Source of the DNA: Siphonodentalium dalli
Lineage: Eukaryota; Mollusca; Scaphopoda; Gadilida; Siphonodentaliidae
Assembly: GCA_032622095.1 (NCBI GenBank)
Contig: CP136061.1
Span: 16,058,440 to 16,122,439, forward strand
Direction of reading: 5' to 3'
Length of the DNA stretch: 64,000 bases
In this document: positions 10,800 through 21,430 of the stretch, one piece after another
Layout of the letters: each line of letters begins with the position of its first letter
Numbering within the stretch: position 1 is the stretch's first letter
Notes under the pieces: model-generated
What the model was told of the DNA's origin: nothing
The model's database searches: none
What the model saw: only the letters and a program-made list of their open reading frames with translations
Position numbers and translations under genes: made by a program

Positions 10800-11550
10800 G
10801 GGCCAGAATCCAGACACATTTGGTCTCTACCGGAAACACTGATTTCACATCACTAGACTAAACGCAATTATATATACAAAATGGCCAAAGGACATTTTAT
10901 ATACAATATGCACACAATAAATATGGGATCCCTCCCTACAAACGTGTTGTTTGTTTGTTTGGTTTTCATTGTTCCTTTTTTGTTTGTTCTTCTTTTAAAA
11001 CTAGTGAGTGCATATAAGCTTATATTCTTCATAATGTTTTCAAATGTCATTTTGACTATCAGTTTGAATTTTTGACCATGCAATGAGCTAATTCAGCTGC
11101 CTTCCACAATATATACACTTAAATGTAATTAAGAGACTTCTCTAAAGACCATTTTCTAGAACAATACAGACTGGATTCAAACGAGAGATGTTTTCTATTG
11201 ACAACAGCTAGCTAGCGCATGAAACTGTTCGCGCGAAAGATTTCCCCAGTGATATTTTGGGATATAGCGCCCATGTAAACATTTATATTTGTCATATATA
11301 AACGTGGGAAGTTGCTAGCTTTAGTTTGGCATGGATATGTATGAGTTGTTTTAACGAGATACGTGGTGGCAGGGTGGTTGTACTATAGTGTTCCGCGGAA
11401 TCCGCCCCTCCAACTTTGGTGAAAGTATTCAACATTTTGAAATCCCATGACTGACACAGCAACAGTTGGAAACTACGTATATAGATGGAAATTGTTGTGA
11501 TAGTTTGATGTATTTGTGTGGTTGCTCCACTACGTGTCACGTGCGATCAT
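10800..11550. other. no recognisable gene
   Basis: A+T-rich sequence with a T/G-rich patch around 10945-10990. No structure I can name. Confidence 0.5.
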
Positions 11551-11553
11551 ATT

Positions 11554-11793
11554 AAATATGAACACGATCCGACAAAATAATACGTCAGTTATTGCATCTG
11601 ATAGAACATGTCTATTGGCGGATGGAAGGTATCAATACTTAATGAACCGATAAACCGATATACACCAAAAACTATACCACTGAGGGTGTGTGTCATTATA
11701 AACAGGACATACAACTATACAGGTGACATTTAACGACATTTTCTTTCCGATGCGATAACTCATTATTGTTTTGTCGGATCGTGTTCGTATTTT
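11554..11793. mobile_element. MITE-like element with ~48-bp inverted termini
   Basis: The left arm (11554-11603) starts AAATATGAACACGATCCGAC, and the right arm (11743-11793) reads as its imperfect reverse complement, ending TCGGATCGTGTTCGTATTT. About 140 bp lie between the arms and encode nothing. Size and structure fit a non-autonomous DNA transposon; no clear target-site duplication or superfamily signature is visible. Confidence 0.65.
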
Positions 11794-12325
11794 ATGGTCA
11801 GGTTTATGATGACACAATGTATAATTATATGATGTATAATTTTGGTATCGATTGGTTGATCATACATGTGAACCACATTCTATGCCAATTACTGCATCTG
11901 GTGGCCTAACAATACAGCGTGTTACTTTTGTAAATTCACATATATTTACAGTTAAGATTACATGTAAGAGCCATTCATATATGATAGCCATTAAGTGGTA
12001 TCACGGCGAACATTTGAGTAAATCGTCAATATCTCTAGGGAACACTCTTACATTTTGATCGCATCAAGACATATCTGGCGACTCCAACATTCTCAAAATA
12101 CATATCAGATTCATACTTGATATGTGTGTCCATATTTCAACTCACACAATCCGTGATAAGGCTAATTATGACAGTTAATAGTTTTTTCTTAACAGGAAAC
12201 GCTCTTTAAATTTTCAAAACCGTACAAAAACGTTTTCCCACTAAAATTTCAACTGGACACAGGTAGACTGACAGTAGAGAAGATCTGCTATTGATATAGA
12301 AACCGTTCTTATGTCGTGTTTAACA
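11794..12325. other. no recognisable gene
   Basis: Ordinary A+T-rich sequence up to the TTAA that begins the next MITE. Confidence 0.45.
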
Positions 12326-12329
12326 TTAA

Positions 12330-12720
12330 CCCTTTACCCAACAAAACGGCCAAAACCGGCCAAATAAAGCTTCAACAGCCTAAAATATCTTGGGTCTGTC
12401 TCAATAAAACCATACAAATATGGATATCATTGGAACCGGCTCATTGACCACATTGTGATGGTTATAGTTATGCCCTGTGCCAATGCATTCTCTTATATAT
12501 GCGAGTCGACCATAGGTCGCCTCGCATATATAAGAGAATGCATTGGCCTAAAAAAAAATCTTTTTTAACACTTTTTACCATTTTTTCTTACATTCTTTAA
12601 CAATTTTATAATTTTTAATGTGTTAAGCCAATGCATTCTCTTATATATACGAGGCAACCTATGGTCGACTCGCATATATAAGAGAATGCATTGGCACAGG
12701 CCGTTCTGTTGGGTAAAGGG
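12330..12720 (+). mobile_element. piggyBac-like MITE, copy 1
   Basis: The element starts CCCTTTACCCAACAAAACGG and ends with the reverse complement (CCGTTCTGTTGGGTAAAGGG). It is bracketed by TTAA at 12326-12329 and 12721-12724. CCC-starting termini and TTAA duplication are the hallmarks of piggyBac-type transposition. Inside are two 67-bp near-perfect palindromes (12480-12546 and 12628-12694) that are reverse complements of each other, separated by an A/T-rich linker with TTCTTACATTCTTTAACA words. There is no coding capacity, so it would need a transposase supplied elsewhere. Confidence 0.85.
12480..12546. repeat. 67-bp palindrome inside MITE copy 1
   Basis: CCAATGCATTCTCTTATATA begins one arm and its reverse complement ends the other. 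The centre is CGACCATAGGTCG, with mismatches only near the centre. Its partner at 12628-12694 is the same sequence in inverse orientation. Confidence 0.9.
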
Positions 12721-12724
12721 TTAA

Positions 12725-13425
12725 AGAAACTGCGCGACCATATTCGTCGGTTGGATTAGCTTAGCTTTTCTGCGATATCTTTACCAAAATTTGATTTATC
12801 GGAGTTCTGTTTGTGGCAAGTGATCAATATATTCTTGTAGATTGTTCACGTGTGTGTATCTGTGATATAGCTGATTTCAAGAATGTACAATATCTTAATA
12901 TCTTAAAATTGAAATTGCTGTCATAAATACAATTTGATGATTTTATGATACAAATTCACATTAAGATGTGCAATTATGCATTTTGTGGCAACATCTCTCC
13001 CTGCATGTCAATCAGGAACAAAGAAAGGCACTTACCGAACAAGCCATGCGTAATAACATGTCAACGTATTACCAGGTGAACGGAAAACAATTAAAGGGGT
13101 CCACAAATAAACGTCTCACAAAAATATTGTTCCACTTAAACTTCTAGCTGGAATCAGGTAGATTCTAAAAAGAGACACACTGGATGTATAAAAACCGTTC
13201 TCATATCGCTCTTAACACTCCTAAAACGCGCAACCATTTATCTCGACATAAGGAATCAGACTACTGTGTGTTCTCAGTAAAACGAGTTGTACTATTGACT
13301 TCTCCCGGAGGGACTTTGTTGGTGATGCCAGCTTGGTTGTATACAATTATGTAGTATTTTCGCATGCTATAAGATCAAATTACCGGTTGAATTATAATAA
13401 ACAGAGTATGCCTTGTCACTGGCTA
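12725..13425. other. no recognisable gene
   Basis: A+T-rich. Two loosely similar blocks (around 12220-12300 and 13120-13200: CGTTTCC/AAATTTCAACTGG... and TTCCACTTAAACTTCTAGCTGG, each followed by ACCGTTCT) hint at an old dispersed repeat. Confidence 0.4.
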
Positions 13426-13429
13426 CGTG

Positions 13430-13470
13430 GGTATAGTGCCAAGTGGGGTGGCTATAGTTCATCCCGAGAG

Positions 13471-13512
<42 letters not shown>

Positions 13513-13892
13513 TGGGTGGGCGCGAAGCGCCCGGGATGGTCGAAAAGATCGAGTGATCTTCTCCTTCACCCCACGTTCACCCCGATTCGCGTCGCCAACC
13601 CTATATATTGGGCACTCCAGGCCGTGCTCTATCTATTATACATATTACCTCATACCAAACATCGCGCATTGTGATTTGTCGGGAGCCGTATCCTATATGA
13701 AAAAATGTCGTGCTAAATTTAGACACAACTAAACCAAACTCGTTTGCAGAAATAAATGAATAGAGACAATAGTGACCATGCTAAACGTTCGTTCGCGTAC
13801 CCACCCCACTGGGCACTATTAGATAAATATTGCACGGCTTGGACAGAGGACCATTAGTTTGGCATAGACACCGACAAACCGTGCAATATTTA
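13430..13892. repeat. nested inverted repeats around a GA microsatellite
   Basis: ATAGTGCCAAGTGGGGTGG (13435) is inverted at 13798-13820 (CCACCCCACTGGGCACTAT). Directly inside lie (GA)n with GATA interruptions at 13465-13511 and a GGGCGC-GAA-GCGCCC hairpin at 13519-13533. A second pair, AATATTGCACGG (13827) and CCGTGCAATATT (13879), follows immediately. The nesting suggests remnants of foldback elements. Confidence 0.65.
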
Positions 13893-13904
13893 GTATAAAG
13901 ATAG

Positions 13905-14020
13905 TATACAATGTTGTGTACATTATGTGTTTTTCTTGTACTCGCCCAGGTTGTGGTGAAAAGTCGTATTGTACTCGACACGAGTACAAGAAAAACACAT
14001 GCTGTACACAACATTGTATA
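13905..14020. repeat. 116-bp hairpin with ~40-bp arms
   Basis: TATACAATGTTGTGTACATT starts the left arm at 13905; the right arm (13980-14020) is its reverse complement with one or two mismatches, ending ACACAACATTGTATA. The loop is about 35 bp. The short open frames across it are palindrome by-products. Confidence 0.85.
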
Positions 14021-14678
14021 ATAACATTTTTGTTATCCATCTGTATGTTTATACAAATTTTGGGAATAAAACTTTTATGGTTATTTTTGGTATTTGTCGG
14101 CACTTGATTCTCTATAGAAGCCTGTATTCGATCATCAGAAAGCATTATTTGGAACAGTAAACGCTGAAGTGAAAAAAATCAATGCGGAAGTGAAACGTCG
14201 GTAAATCAACTAGATTATTGAGCCCAATATGACTTTCGGGAGTCCAATATGACTTTTTCCCGGATTATCATGTGACGGCTTTTGCCCAATCAGAAATAGT
14301 GTTAGTTAAGGGATGGATAATAATGTATTATATCGGACATTCTTCATGCTGTCCCAGATATCATATTTAAATAATTTCCTTCTCATTGTAGAAAGATTTG
14401 TGTTGTTCTTCAAATCCTCTTCAATAAAGTTAAATAAATTGTCTTGCTTCTAACTGCAAATCTTAAATCTTCATCTTCATGAGGCATTGTTGCCATTTTG
14501 ACTTATTTCGAAAGCAATGGAAAGCAGGCATCAAACAATGGCGTCAGATCAAAACAATACATTTTTTTATTACCAAACAGACTTGAAGATTCGTTTAGAA
14601 AACTTACACATGATACATCGTCACATGGGAAAACATCACAAATAACATAAATAATTTGCTTACGATCATGTATGGTGA
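14021..14678. other. no recognisable gene
   Basis: Contains a small direct repeat CCAATATGACTTT at 14226 and 14244 but no gene I can support. Confidence 0.4.
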
Positions 14679-14914
14679 TATATTTATTGATGTTCGCCAA
14701 CGTGTGCATAGTGCACGGCCGGTAACGAGTTAACGAAGTTGTCCAGTTTGTTTTTGTCATTCAAACTGGGTCAATACCGCGCCGTCTGAACGATGCTCAA
14801 GGCAATCGTAACGACGAGCTCGTGTGAGCTTATTCACACGACTGATTTGGCATTGGTTTAACTCGCTTGACACGGCGGTCAAGCTTCATTCTACTCTTGA
14901 AGTTTTGCGTTGTA
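14679..14914 (+). repeat. block A, copy 1 (~235 bp)
   Basis: From TATTTATTGATGTTCGCCAA to GTTTTGCGTTGTATC, this block recurs nearly unchanged at 18664-18901 in the same orientation. It contains GAGCTCGTGTGAGC and TTCACACGA inverted words. Sequence after the block differs between copies, so the ends are real boundaries of a mobile or duplicated unit. Class unknown. Confidence 0.85.
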
Positions 14915-15154
14915 TCGTTCGCTTGTTTTTGCTGTTCGTCACATGGTTATCTGATTGCGATTTCCAAGAATCTTCTGCTGGGAAAAAGAAGTCACAGTGA
15001 TGTTAGTTACGAGAAACATTATTATTCAGAGAAGAAGCCCTTATGTATGTTACACCAGTATACGTTCTTGAAACAAAGACATATCAAACAGGCATTAAGG
15101 ATGTGGATTTCATGCACGGTTAACCGGGGAATGTTCTTAGTGTGATACCACTGT

Positions 15155-15392
15155 TTCCGGACAATAACACGTGCAGCAAAGAGGGTGTCGTGGAAGTCCT
15201 GAATGATGTATTTAAAGTAAACGGATTCGAAGAGACAGAAAAGCAGACATCACAGATAGTAATAGCTGCTTGCGGACATAAACATGTGCAACAAAGAGGG
15301 TGTCGTTCAAGTCCTGAATGTTGTAGTCAAATCAACATAACATTTCTCGCATTCGAAGAGACAGAAAAAGCAGTTATCACAGATGGTCAAGC
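15155..15392 (+). repeat. ~120-bp tandem duplication in an open frame
   Basis: CAGCAAAGAGGGTGTCGTGG (15174) and CAACAAAGAGGGTGTCGTTC (15289) each lead to CAAGTCCTGAATG-like text and then CGAAGAGACAGAAAA (15229, 15355). The two copies have drifted, with small indels. The frame from 15142 to 15399 crosses both but is not recognised, and the copies do not keep one frame, so coding is doubtful. Confidence 0.7.
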
Positions 15393-15399
15393 TAAGTAA

Positions 15400-17745
15400 T
15401 TTTGTCATGGCGAAATTATTTTCTCACCGTTCTGAACACGGAAATCAGCCGGTACTTTAACAATATCACGAGTAGGCAATTAAAACAGTCTAGATGTAAT
15501 CATTTTACAACCAATTCGTCGAATTTGGAGTAAGACTACACTGAAAGTCCTTTTCGAACACAATAATCGGTGATATGGCTCTGCCATTAGTCGCTCTTGT
15601 CAGCCTTATAGTGTATATTTATATAATACCTAATACTAGATAATATGCATGAGATCAATTACATTAATCCATGTTGGACTTCCCATGCCACTTAGGTCAT
15701 TTAATTTTCTAGAAATACCTTATGCTGCCGTATAATTGTTGTGAAAAGAAAATCGATTGCTGTTTAAAAAATAATAAATACAGTATCTATCATATCGGCA
15801 CGCAACAAGTTAATCAATTAAATCATAAGGTATCGCAAAATAAAGAGGTAATTAATGTATCAAAATTAGTAGCTCGCAAACTATTGCGAATATATATATT
15901 TTTAGCATCTTGCATTGGAATAATCATTTTCGTATATGTTTATCGGCGACATTTCGCACTGTATATAAATTATTACTGATATTACGCCCATAGTATGGGT
16001 GTTTACTGCGTCGATGTCCTGGTCGTGCCAATAGAGCGACGGTGATATCTGACAGGACAACACATTTCGGGTTTCACTACAATTTTTTTAAATATCACGA
16101 TTGGCGTGATTAGACGATTTTTTTTGGGTATTACTAATTTAGTGTCACACTCTTTCAGAAGCCGAAACATTTTGACATTAAAGAGGTACTGTAGTCCAAT
16201 GTGGTTGTTGGTTTCTACATTAATTGTTTCGCAGAACAAGTCAAACCGTTTGACATTCTTTGCCTGGCTGCCGAGTACGAAGTTATGTTATAGATGGCAG
16301 ATAAGCCTGAATGCAAAAACAGAACTTTTTTCACAGATAAAATGTTTTTGTAGAGTTTCAGGCATATGTATCATATTACATGTCATTATATAGTACCGGT
16401 ATGCATAATAGTCCCATATATTCCTTAATGTTATTATACAGTCAATGAGGGGCTCGACTTCATGCCCGTATCAACATAAGTTTTACACGTTGGTGCCATG
16501 CGTTTCCCATTCCACTGTCCGTCAATTACTTTCATTACGAGTTATACATAGATTCGTAATTTAGTTTATGACTGGAGACATAAAGTAACGCTAACTTAAA
16601 ATTAACACGTTTGAGTTAAAGTGATCTGACACACTTGGGTAAGGTTGTCAAATAGAATGGAGATCTTGCCGATATGAATTATGTTTACGAATATGAATTC
16701 AAATTGACAACTCATCACACTGTCATTCTGATATATTAATTAAAAGCAATGACTCTCGACGTCAAAATCATTTGTGTTTGTTTATCGCCGATATTTGCGT
16801 CCCGAATCCAGATGTAAATATTTATATTTGACCGCAGTTCAGACGAATATTTCTATGGAGTGGTATGGTCGATTTCTTTGAAATGTTTGGCGATGTTAGT
16901 AGGATGCTACATTCCCCAAATTGGCATAACGATTGAATACTATCTTATCAATTGTATACACCCGAACAAGTCCATGGTATGTCTTTAAGATAACTTGTTA
17001 ACCTGAACGTTTAGAGAATGCATCTTTGACACATGCTAATTATGATTCTATATATCTGTATTGAAGTTATTACCTGGAATCTATCGAAATTGATGTACAT
17101 TCTCCCTTTAATTTGTCAGTTTGATTCAATTAAATCGGAACATGATGCGTATTTAAAGGCTAATATGTTTTTTCGTAGCTTTACCATTCATTGATATTAC
17201 GTTGTAATTTCCAGTGAGATACAACCACCGATGGTAACACTGAGTTACGTTACAGAAAGCGAAATTCCTTTGATTGAATGAATAGTGCATGTAACCAGAA
17301 ACCGTATACAAGTCATATTCTTTTATAAAAGTTAATATTACACAATTTATCAAAATGAACGATGAGTTTGAATATTTATTCATAATTACACGTATATATA
17401 ACAAGGTTTTTTGTGATACTTCTATTTAGCCTGTGTTTTCACAGCAACGTATTTTTGCTTTTTGCAGGTCATCGACTGTTATACTGGTGCGGTCGAGCAT
17501 TCATTCTGTGGACGAGCTTTGATTCTCTTCAATTATGGCCGGATAGCGAAATTATTTCGCCGGACATAGTTGCGGATGTCCACCATAATTACACAATGTT
17601 CCAGTGTTGGCATCTGGCTCAGGGTGTAATACGAGATATTGATGCCACCATTGTTAGTTTAGTAAGGACCTATTCGAAGCAGTTATATATATTCGTGATA
17701 TGCTTTGTTCGATGTACCGGATGTTTAACCAGGAGGAGAATGCAT
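15400..17745. other. no recognisable gene
   Basis: About 2.3 kb of A+T-rich DNA. Open frames at 15722-15979 (one hydrophobic stretch) and 17413-17835 (140 codons, running into the array that follows) have no known relative and no supporting splice or repeat evidence. Confidence 0.4.
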
Positions 17746-17749
17746 GTCA

Positions 17750-18345
17750 TGGCCCAGATGCGGTCATATGTGTTCGTACGGATGGGCATTCAGTTGGTAT
17801 TTTGTGAAATGTTGTACCAGATGAGTTTCAGTTAGGACACAGATGTTTCAATATTAATAGCCCTGATGCGGCTATATGTGTGCTTGTCCGGGTGGACATT
17901 TAGTTCTCTTGTGAGTTATTGCGACCAGACGAGGCGTTTCAGTTATGCATGGCTCATATGTGGCTATATATGAGTACATGTACGAACAGTTATTGTTAGT
18001 TATTTTGTGAATTGTTTCGCCCAGAGGAGGCGTTTTATTTACGGCCCAGATGTGGCTCATGTATGGCCCAGATGTGGTCAGTTGATCCAAGGGATCATGG
18101 GTGCATGTGCGAAAGGCACTTAGTTGTTATTGTGTTACTTTTTTCGCCCAGAAGAGGCGTTTTATTTACGGCCCAGATGTGGCTCATGTATGGCCCAGAT
18201 GTGGTCAGTTGATCCAAGGGATCATGAGTGTTTGTGCGAAAGGCACTTAGCTGTTATTTTGTGAATTGTTTCGCCCAGACGAGGCGTTTTATTTATGGCC
18301 CAGATGCGGCTACATGTATGGCCCAGATGTGGTCACTTGTAATGT
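17750..18345. repeat. ~127-bp tandem array, degenerate at left
   Basis: GGCCCAGATGTGGCTCATGT occurs at 18043 and 18170, with a variant at 18297, giving a 127-bp period. Each unit holds a doubled GCCCAGATGTGG and TCGCCCAGA(G/A)GAGGCGTTT. Three clear units are preceded by shorter, diverged ones starting near 17750, 17860 and 17945. Confidence 0.85.
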
Positions 18346-18550
18346 ATGCAGGATCATACAGATCTTTGTTCGTAATATTAATTGATTAGCAATAAAGTCA
18401 AAGCATCTATGAAATAACATTAGCTCACACATAGTGACACTTGTTTAGCGTTGCTAGACAGATATACGTCAATATCAATACGGTACTAGTATAGATTTTA
18501 CAAATGAGACGTCGTGTCGCCTACATTATTTCCCCTAACTTTGTTGGTCT

Positions 18551-18662
18551 ATCGCTACACTTCACGTTTGTCCATTAAAGTTTACATTTAACATCATGCA
18601 TTCGTTGTAGTTATTCCATAAATACTTTATGTTCGTTCGAGCTGCAAGCGAGTTAGAACATA
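18551..18662 (+). repeat. block B, copy 1
   Basis: From ATCGCTACACTTCACGTTTG to GCGAGTTAGAACATA. It is repeated almost exactly at 19034-19145. Block A begins two bases later. Confidence 0.9.
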
Positions 18663-18663
18663 A

Positions 18664-18901
18664 ATATATTTATTGATGTTCGCCAACGTGTGCATAGTGC
18701 ACGGCCGGTAACGAGTTAACGAAGTTGTCCAGTTTGTTTTGGTCATTCAAACTGGGTCAATACCGCGCCGTCTGAACGATGCTCAAGGCAATCGTAACGA
18801 CGAGCTCGTGTGAGCTTATTCACACGACTGATTTTGCATTGGTTTAACTCGCTTGACCCGGTGGTCAAGGTTCATTCTACTCTTGAAGTTTTGCGTTGTA
18901 T
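18664..18901 (+). repeat. block A, copy 2
   Basis: Near-identical to 14679-14914; differences include TTTTGGTCATT versus TTTTTGTCATT and CCGGTGG versus CGGCGG. It lies between two copies of block B, as if inserted and then partly duplicated. A run of C (18902-18911) follows its end. Confidence 0.9.
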
Positions 18902-19009
18902 CCCCCCCCCCACCCACCACCCCATGATTGGGAAATGCTTGTAACACTATAATATTCATCATTTTATGTCTTATTTGTTTATGACTGATAGTCTGCGAAC
19001 GATATTTAT

Positions 19010-19145
19010 CGCTACACTTCACGTTTGTCCATATCGCTACACTTCACGTTTGTCCATTAAAGTTTACATTTAACATCATGCATTCGTTGTAGTTATTCCA
19101 TAAATACTTTATGTTCGTTCGAGCTGCAAGCGAGTTAGAACATAA
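19010..19145 (+). repeat. block B, copy 2 with partial extra head
   Basis: A partial head (ATCGCTACACTTCACG.. at 19010) precedes a full second copy at 19034-19145. The B-A-b-B order suggests local duplication after the insertion of A. Confidence 0.9.
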
Positions 19146-20660
19146 CTCTGGTTGTCGATTACAAAGACATTTCGGACAAACAAATGCTGAACTTTTGCAG
19201 CGAGGCGGAGATGAGTTTCAACTGACCACCCGGAATAGCGGATATGCTAAAACTATATGTCTGGATTTCCCAAGCGATAGTAGGTGTACTAAATTCAGGA
19301 AGCCCACTATCCTGTTGTGTACGAAACTGTCGGTAATAGTGAATGTCAAGCAACCAACCACAAGCGTGGATTAGGCTTAGATAGAAATGTGAGATAAAAT
19401 ATACCCGCGTAGTAAACGACAATACATGCTCTATTTGCACATTTCGTGTATCAGTGGTGACTTAAGAAACCGCTGTGGAATGATGTATTAACTTACAACA
19501 CAGCTGCCGAATTACTAAATAATATTTTCCGCTGGGCACAGATAATTATACATTATGTTATGATTGACGAGCAAAGTTAAAATGTTTAAGTCTGAGTTTA
19601 AATTTGTTTGCTGAAAGCCTTATCTACGATTGCGCACTCTTACCCATGCAATATACCTCTGGTCTCATGATAATAGAACGATCATTCCGAACATGTATCA
19701 AGGGTATACTATCACTACTGAAAAGTACCAGACAGTCCCTCGAATTTCTTTGATTGATGCCAGTTGAACAGGAAATTTATTCAAGAAAATTGTGCTTTCT
19801 TGGAAACCTTATCCATTTACTACTTCACCTATACCACTCCCCAGATTCGTTTACACTAAGTCGGCAATTATCAGACATAGACATTTATTATACACGTATA
19901 TATTAGTTAAACATCAGGCAGCCACGGAGAACACATAATCATAGCTACCACGACGAAGCGTTCGTCGTGGATAGCTTTACCTAGAAGTGTAAGATAGAAT
20001 TCAGAGTGTGTCGAGTCTGGGCTCTGTCCAGAATATATATGATAAGGTCAACGACCTGAAGAGTCAATGAACTGGCCTCCCATGTTTATTAGATTAGCGA
20101 CCTGTGAGTGAATAATAGCGGGATCATTCATCCAGAGGTTGCTGACCCACCTGAATAGAGCATGTATACGCCAGGACGATAACCCTTAATTCTTAATAAT
20201 AGTTTAACCATACGCACGCCATCTCAACAGCTGGAAGTGTTACACACCACCAAACTCCCATGAGACTGTGCTTACCGAACGCGCACTAGCAACTTCTGCT
20301 GATGTTCATGATATATTTCAAATTCACGGAAATACAATCTAAAAATAATATATTATGGAAGATGATACCTTGACGAAGATCTGTTCAAAGACAAAGAAAG
20401 AGGAAGAAGATTGTTAAACAGCTGTGCTCAATTGTTACACTAAATCATGGCTTTATGTTGTGAATTCTGACCCAACTTTGTTGTATGGTCCTATAAGAGG
20501 TTCACGTCAATACAGTCAACCGTTGGACCATATTGACTCGAGTTCACACCCGAGCACATTTATCATCTGAACATGTCATCTTGTGCTATTCGTTGAACAG
20601 GACAACCTTCAATAAAGATACCCACTGCAACCTTTGTTCTGTTCGCTAAATAAGACCAAC
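19146..20660. other. no recognisable gene; one hairpin
   Basis: A perfect 10-bp inverted repeat CCACGACGAA-GCG-TTCGTCGTGG lies at 19948-19970, with near-matching flanks AGCTA/TAGCT. Nothing else is recognised. Confidence 0.5.
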
Positions 20661-20664
20661 AGAA

Positions 20665-21170
20665 TGCGTGCGACATATTATCAAACAACTGCAGTAATTA
20701 TGTGTTCGCTGCCACTATCCTACTATATTTGTAACATACATGTATTTATACATATCTACATATATTCCATAATGTTGTGTTTATAATAATACATCTGATA
20801 TGATTTCCGCGAGAAACCTATGTATAAATATAGTATATATACATATGTGCTATTTTCACCATCGAAACTTAAATTTCATTAACCTGGGCCATTATTATTT
20901 TTCTTACACACACTAACTTTACCCTGCAGGATGTTTTACAAGAGAATAGCTTGAATACCTAACATTCTACTTTATGAATATAAATAAATAACCGTCCACA
21001 CTATTTTATTTTCCGCTCGTACTACAATGGTACAATGTTAACTGGCTGCGTGCGACATATCATCAAACCACTGTAGTAATGCTGTGTGCGCTGCCACTAT
21101 AGTACTATATTTGTAACATGTATGTAGTTATATACCTATGCATATACCACAATGTTGTGTTTATAATCTT
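20665..21170 (+). repeat. ~125-bp direct duplication, 382 bp apart
   Basis: GCGTGCGACATATTATCAAA at 20666 and GCGTGCGACATATCATCAAA at 21048 each run for about 125 bp to AATGTTGTGTTTATAAT. The intervening sequence is not repeated. Confidence 0.85.
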
Positions 21171-21261
21171 ATATTTTGCATGTAACTACTCGAACTAATG
21201 TATATATACTGTCCTGTGATGGAAGTTAATACACAATTGTCTCTCCATTACTAATTTGTCA

Positions 21262-21430
21262 GATGCTACTATATATTAGCGCTCTCATTGGTCTCACCGG
21301 GTGCCCTCTGTTACTATAAGCGTTTCCATTGGCCTGTGCTGGTGTCAGCTATTACTATAGGCGTTCTCGTTGGTCTAAACGTGTGTCAAGTTTTACTACA
21401 ATCGTTCTTATTGGTCTGTACGGGTGTGAC
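21262..21430. repeat. 41-bp tandem repeat overlapping the LRR gene 3' end
   Basis: Four units with TACTATA-type starts at 21267, 21312, 21353 and 21394, each followed by (A/G)GCGTT(C/T)TC.TTGGTCT. On the minus strand the last unit encodes the final residues of the LRR receptor tail, and the stop codon (21386-21388) falls at the edge of the next unit. Confidence 0.85.

Noticed and set aside
17413-17835. 140-codon membrane-like protein
   Set aside because: No recognised family, and its end runs into the 127-bp array; composition fits chance in T-rich DNA.
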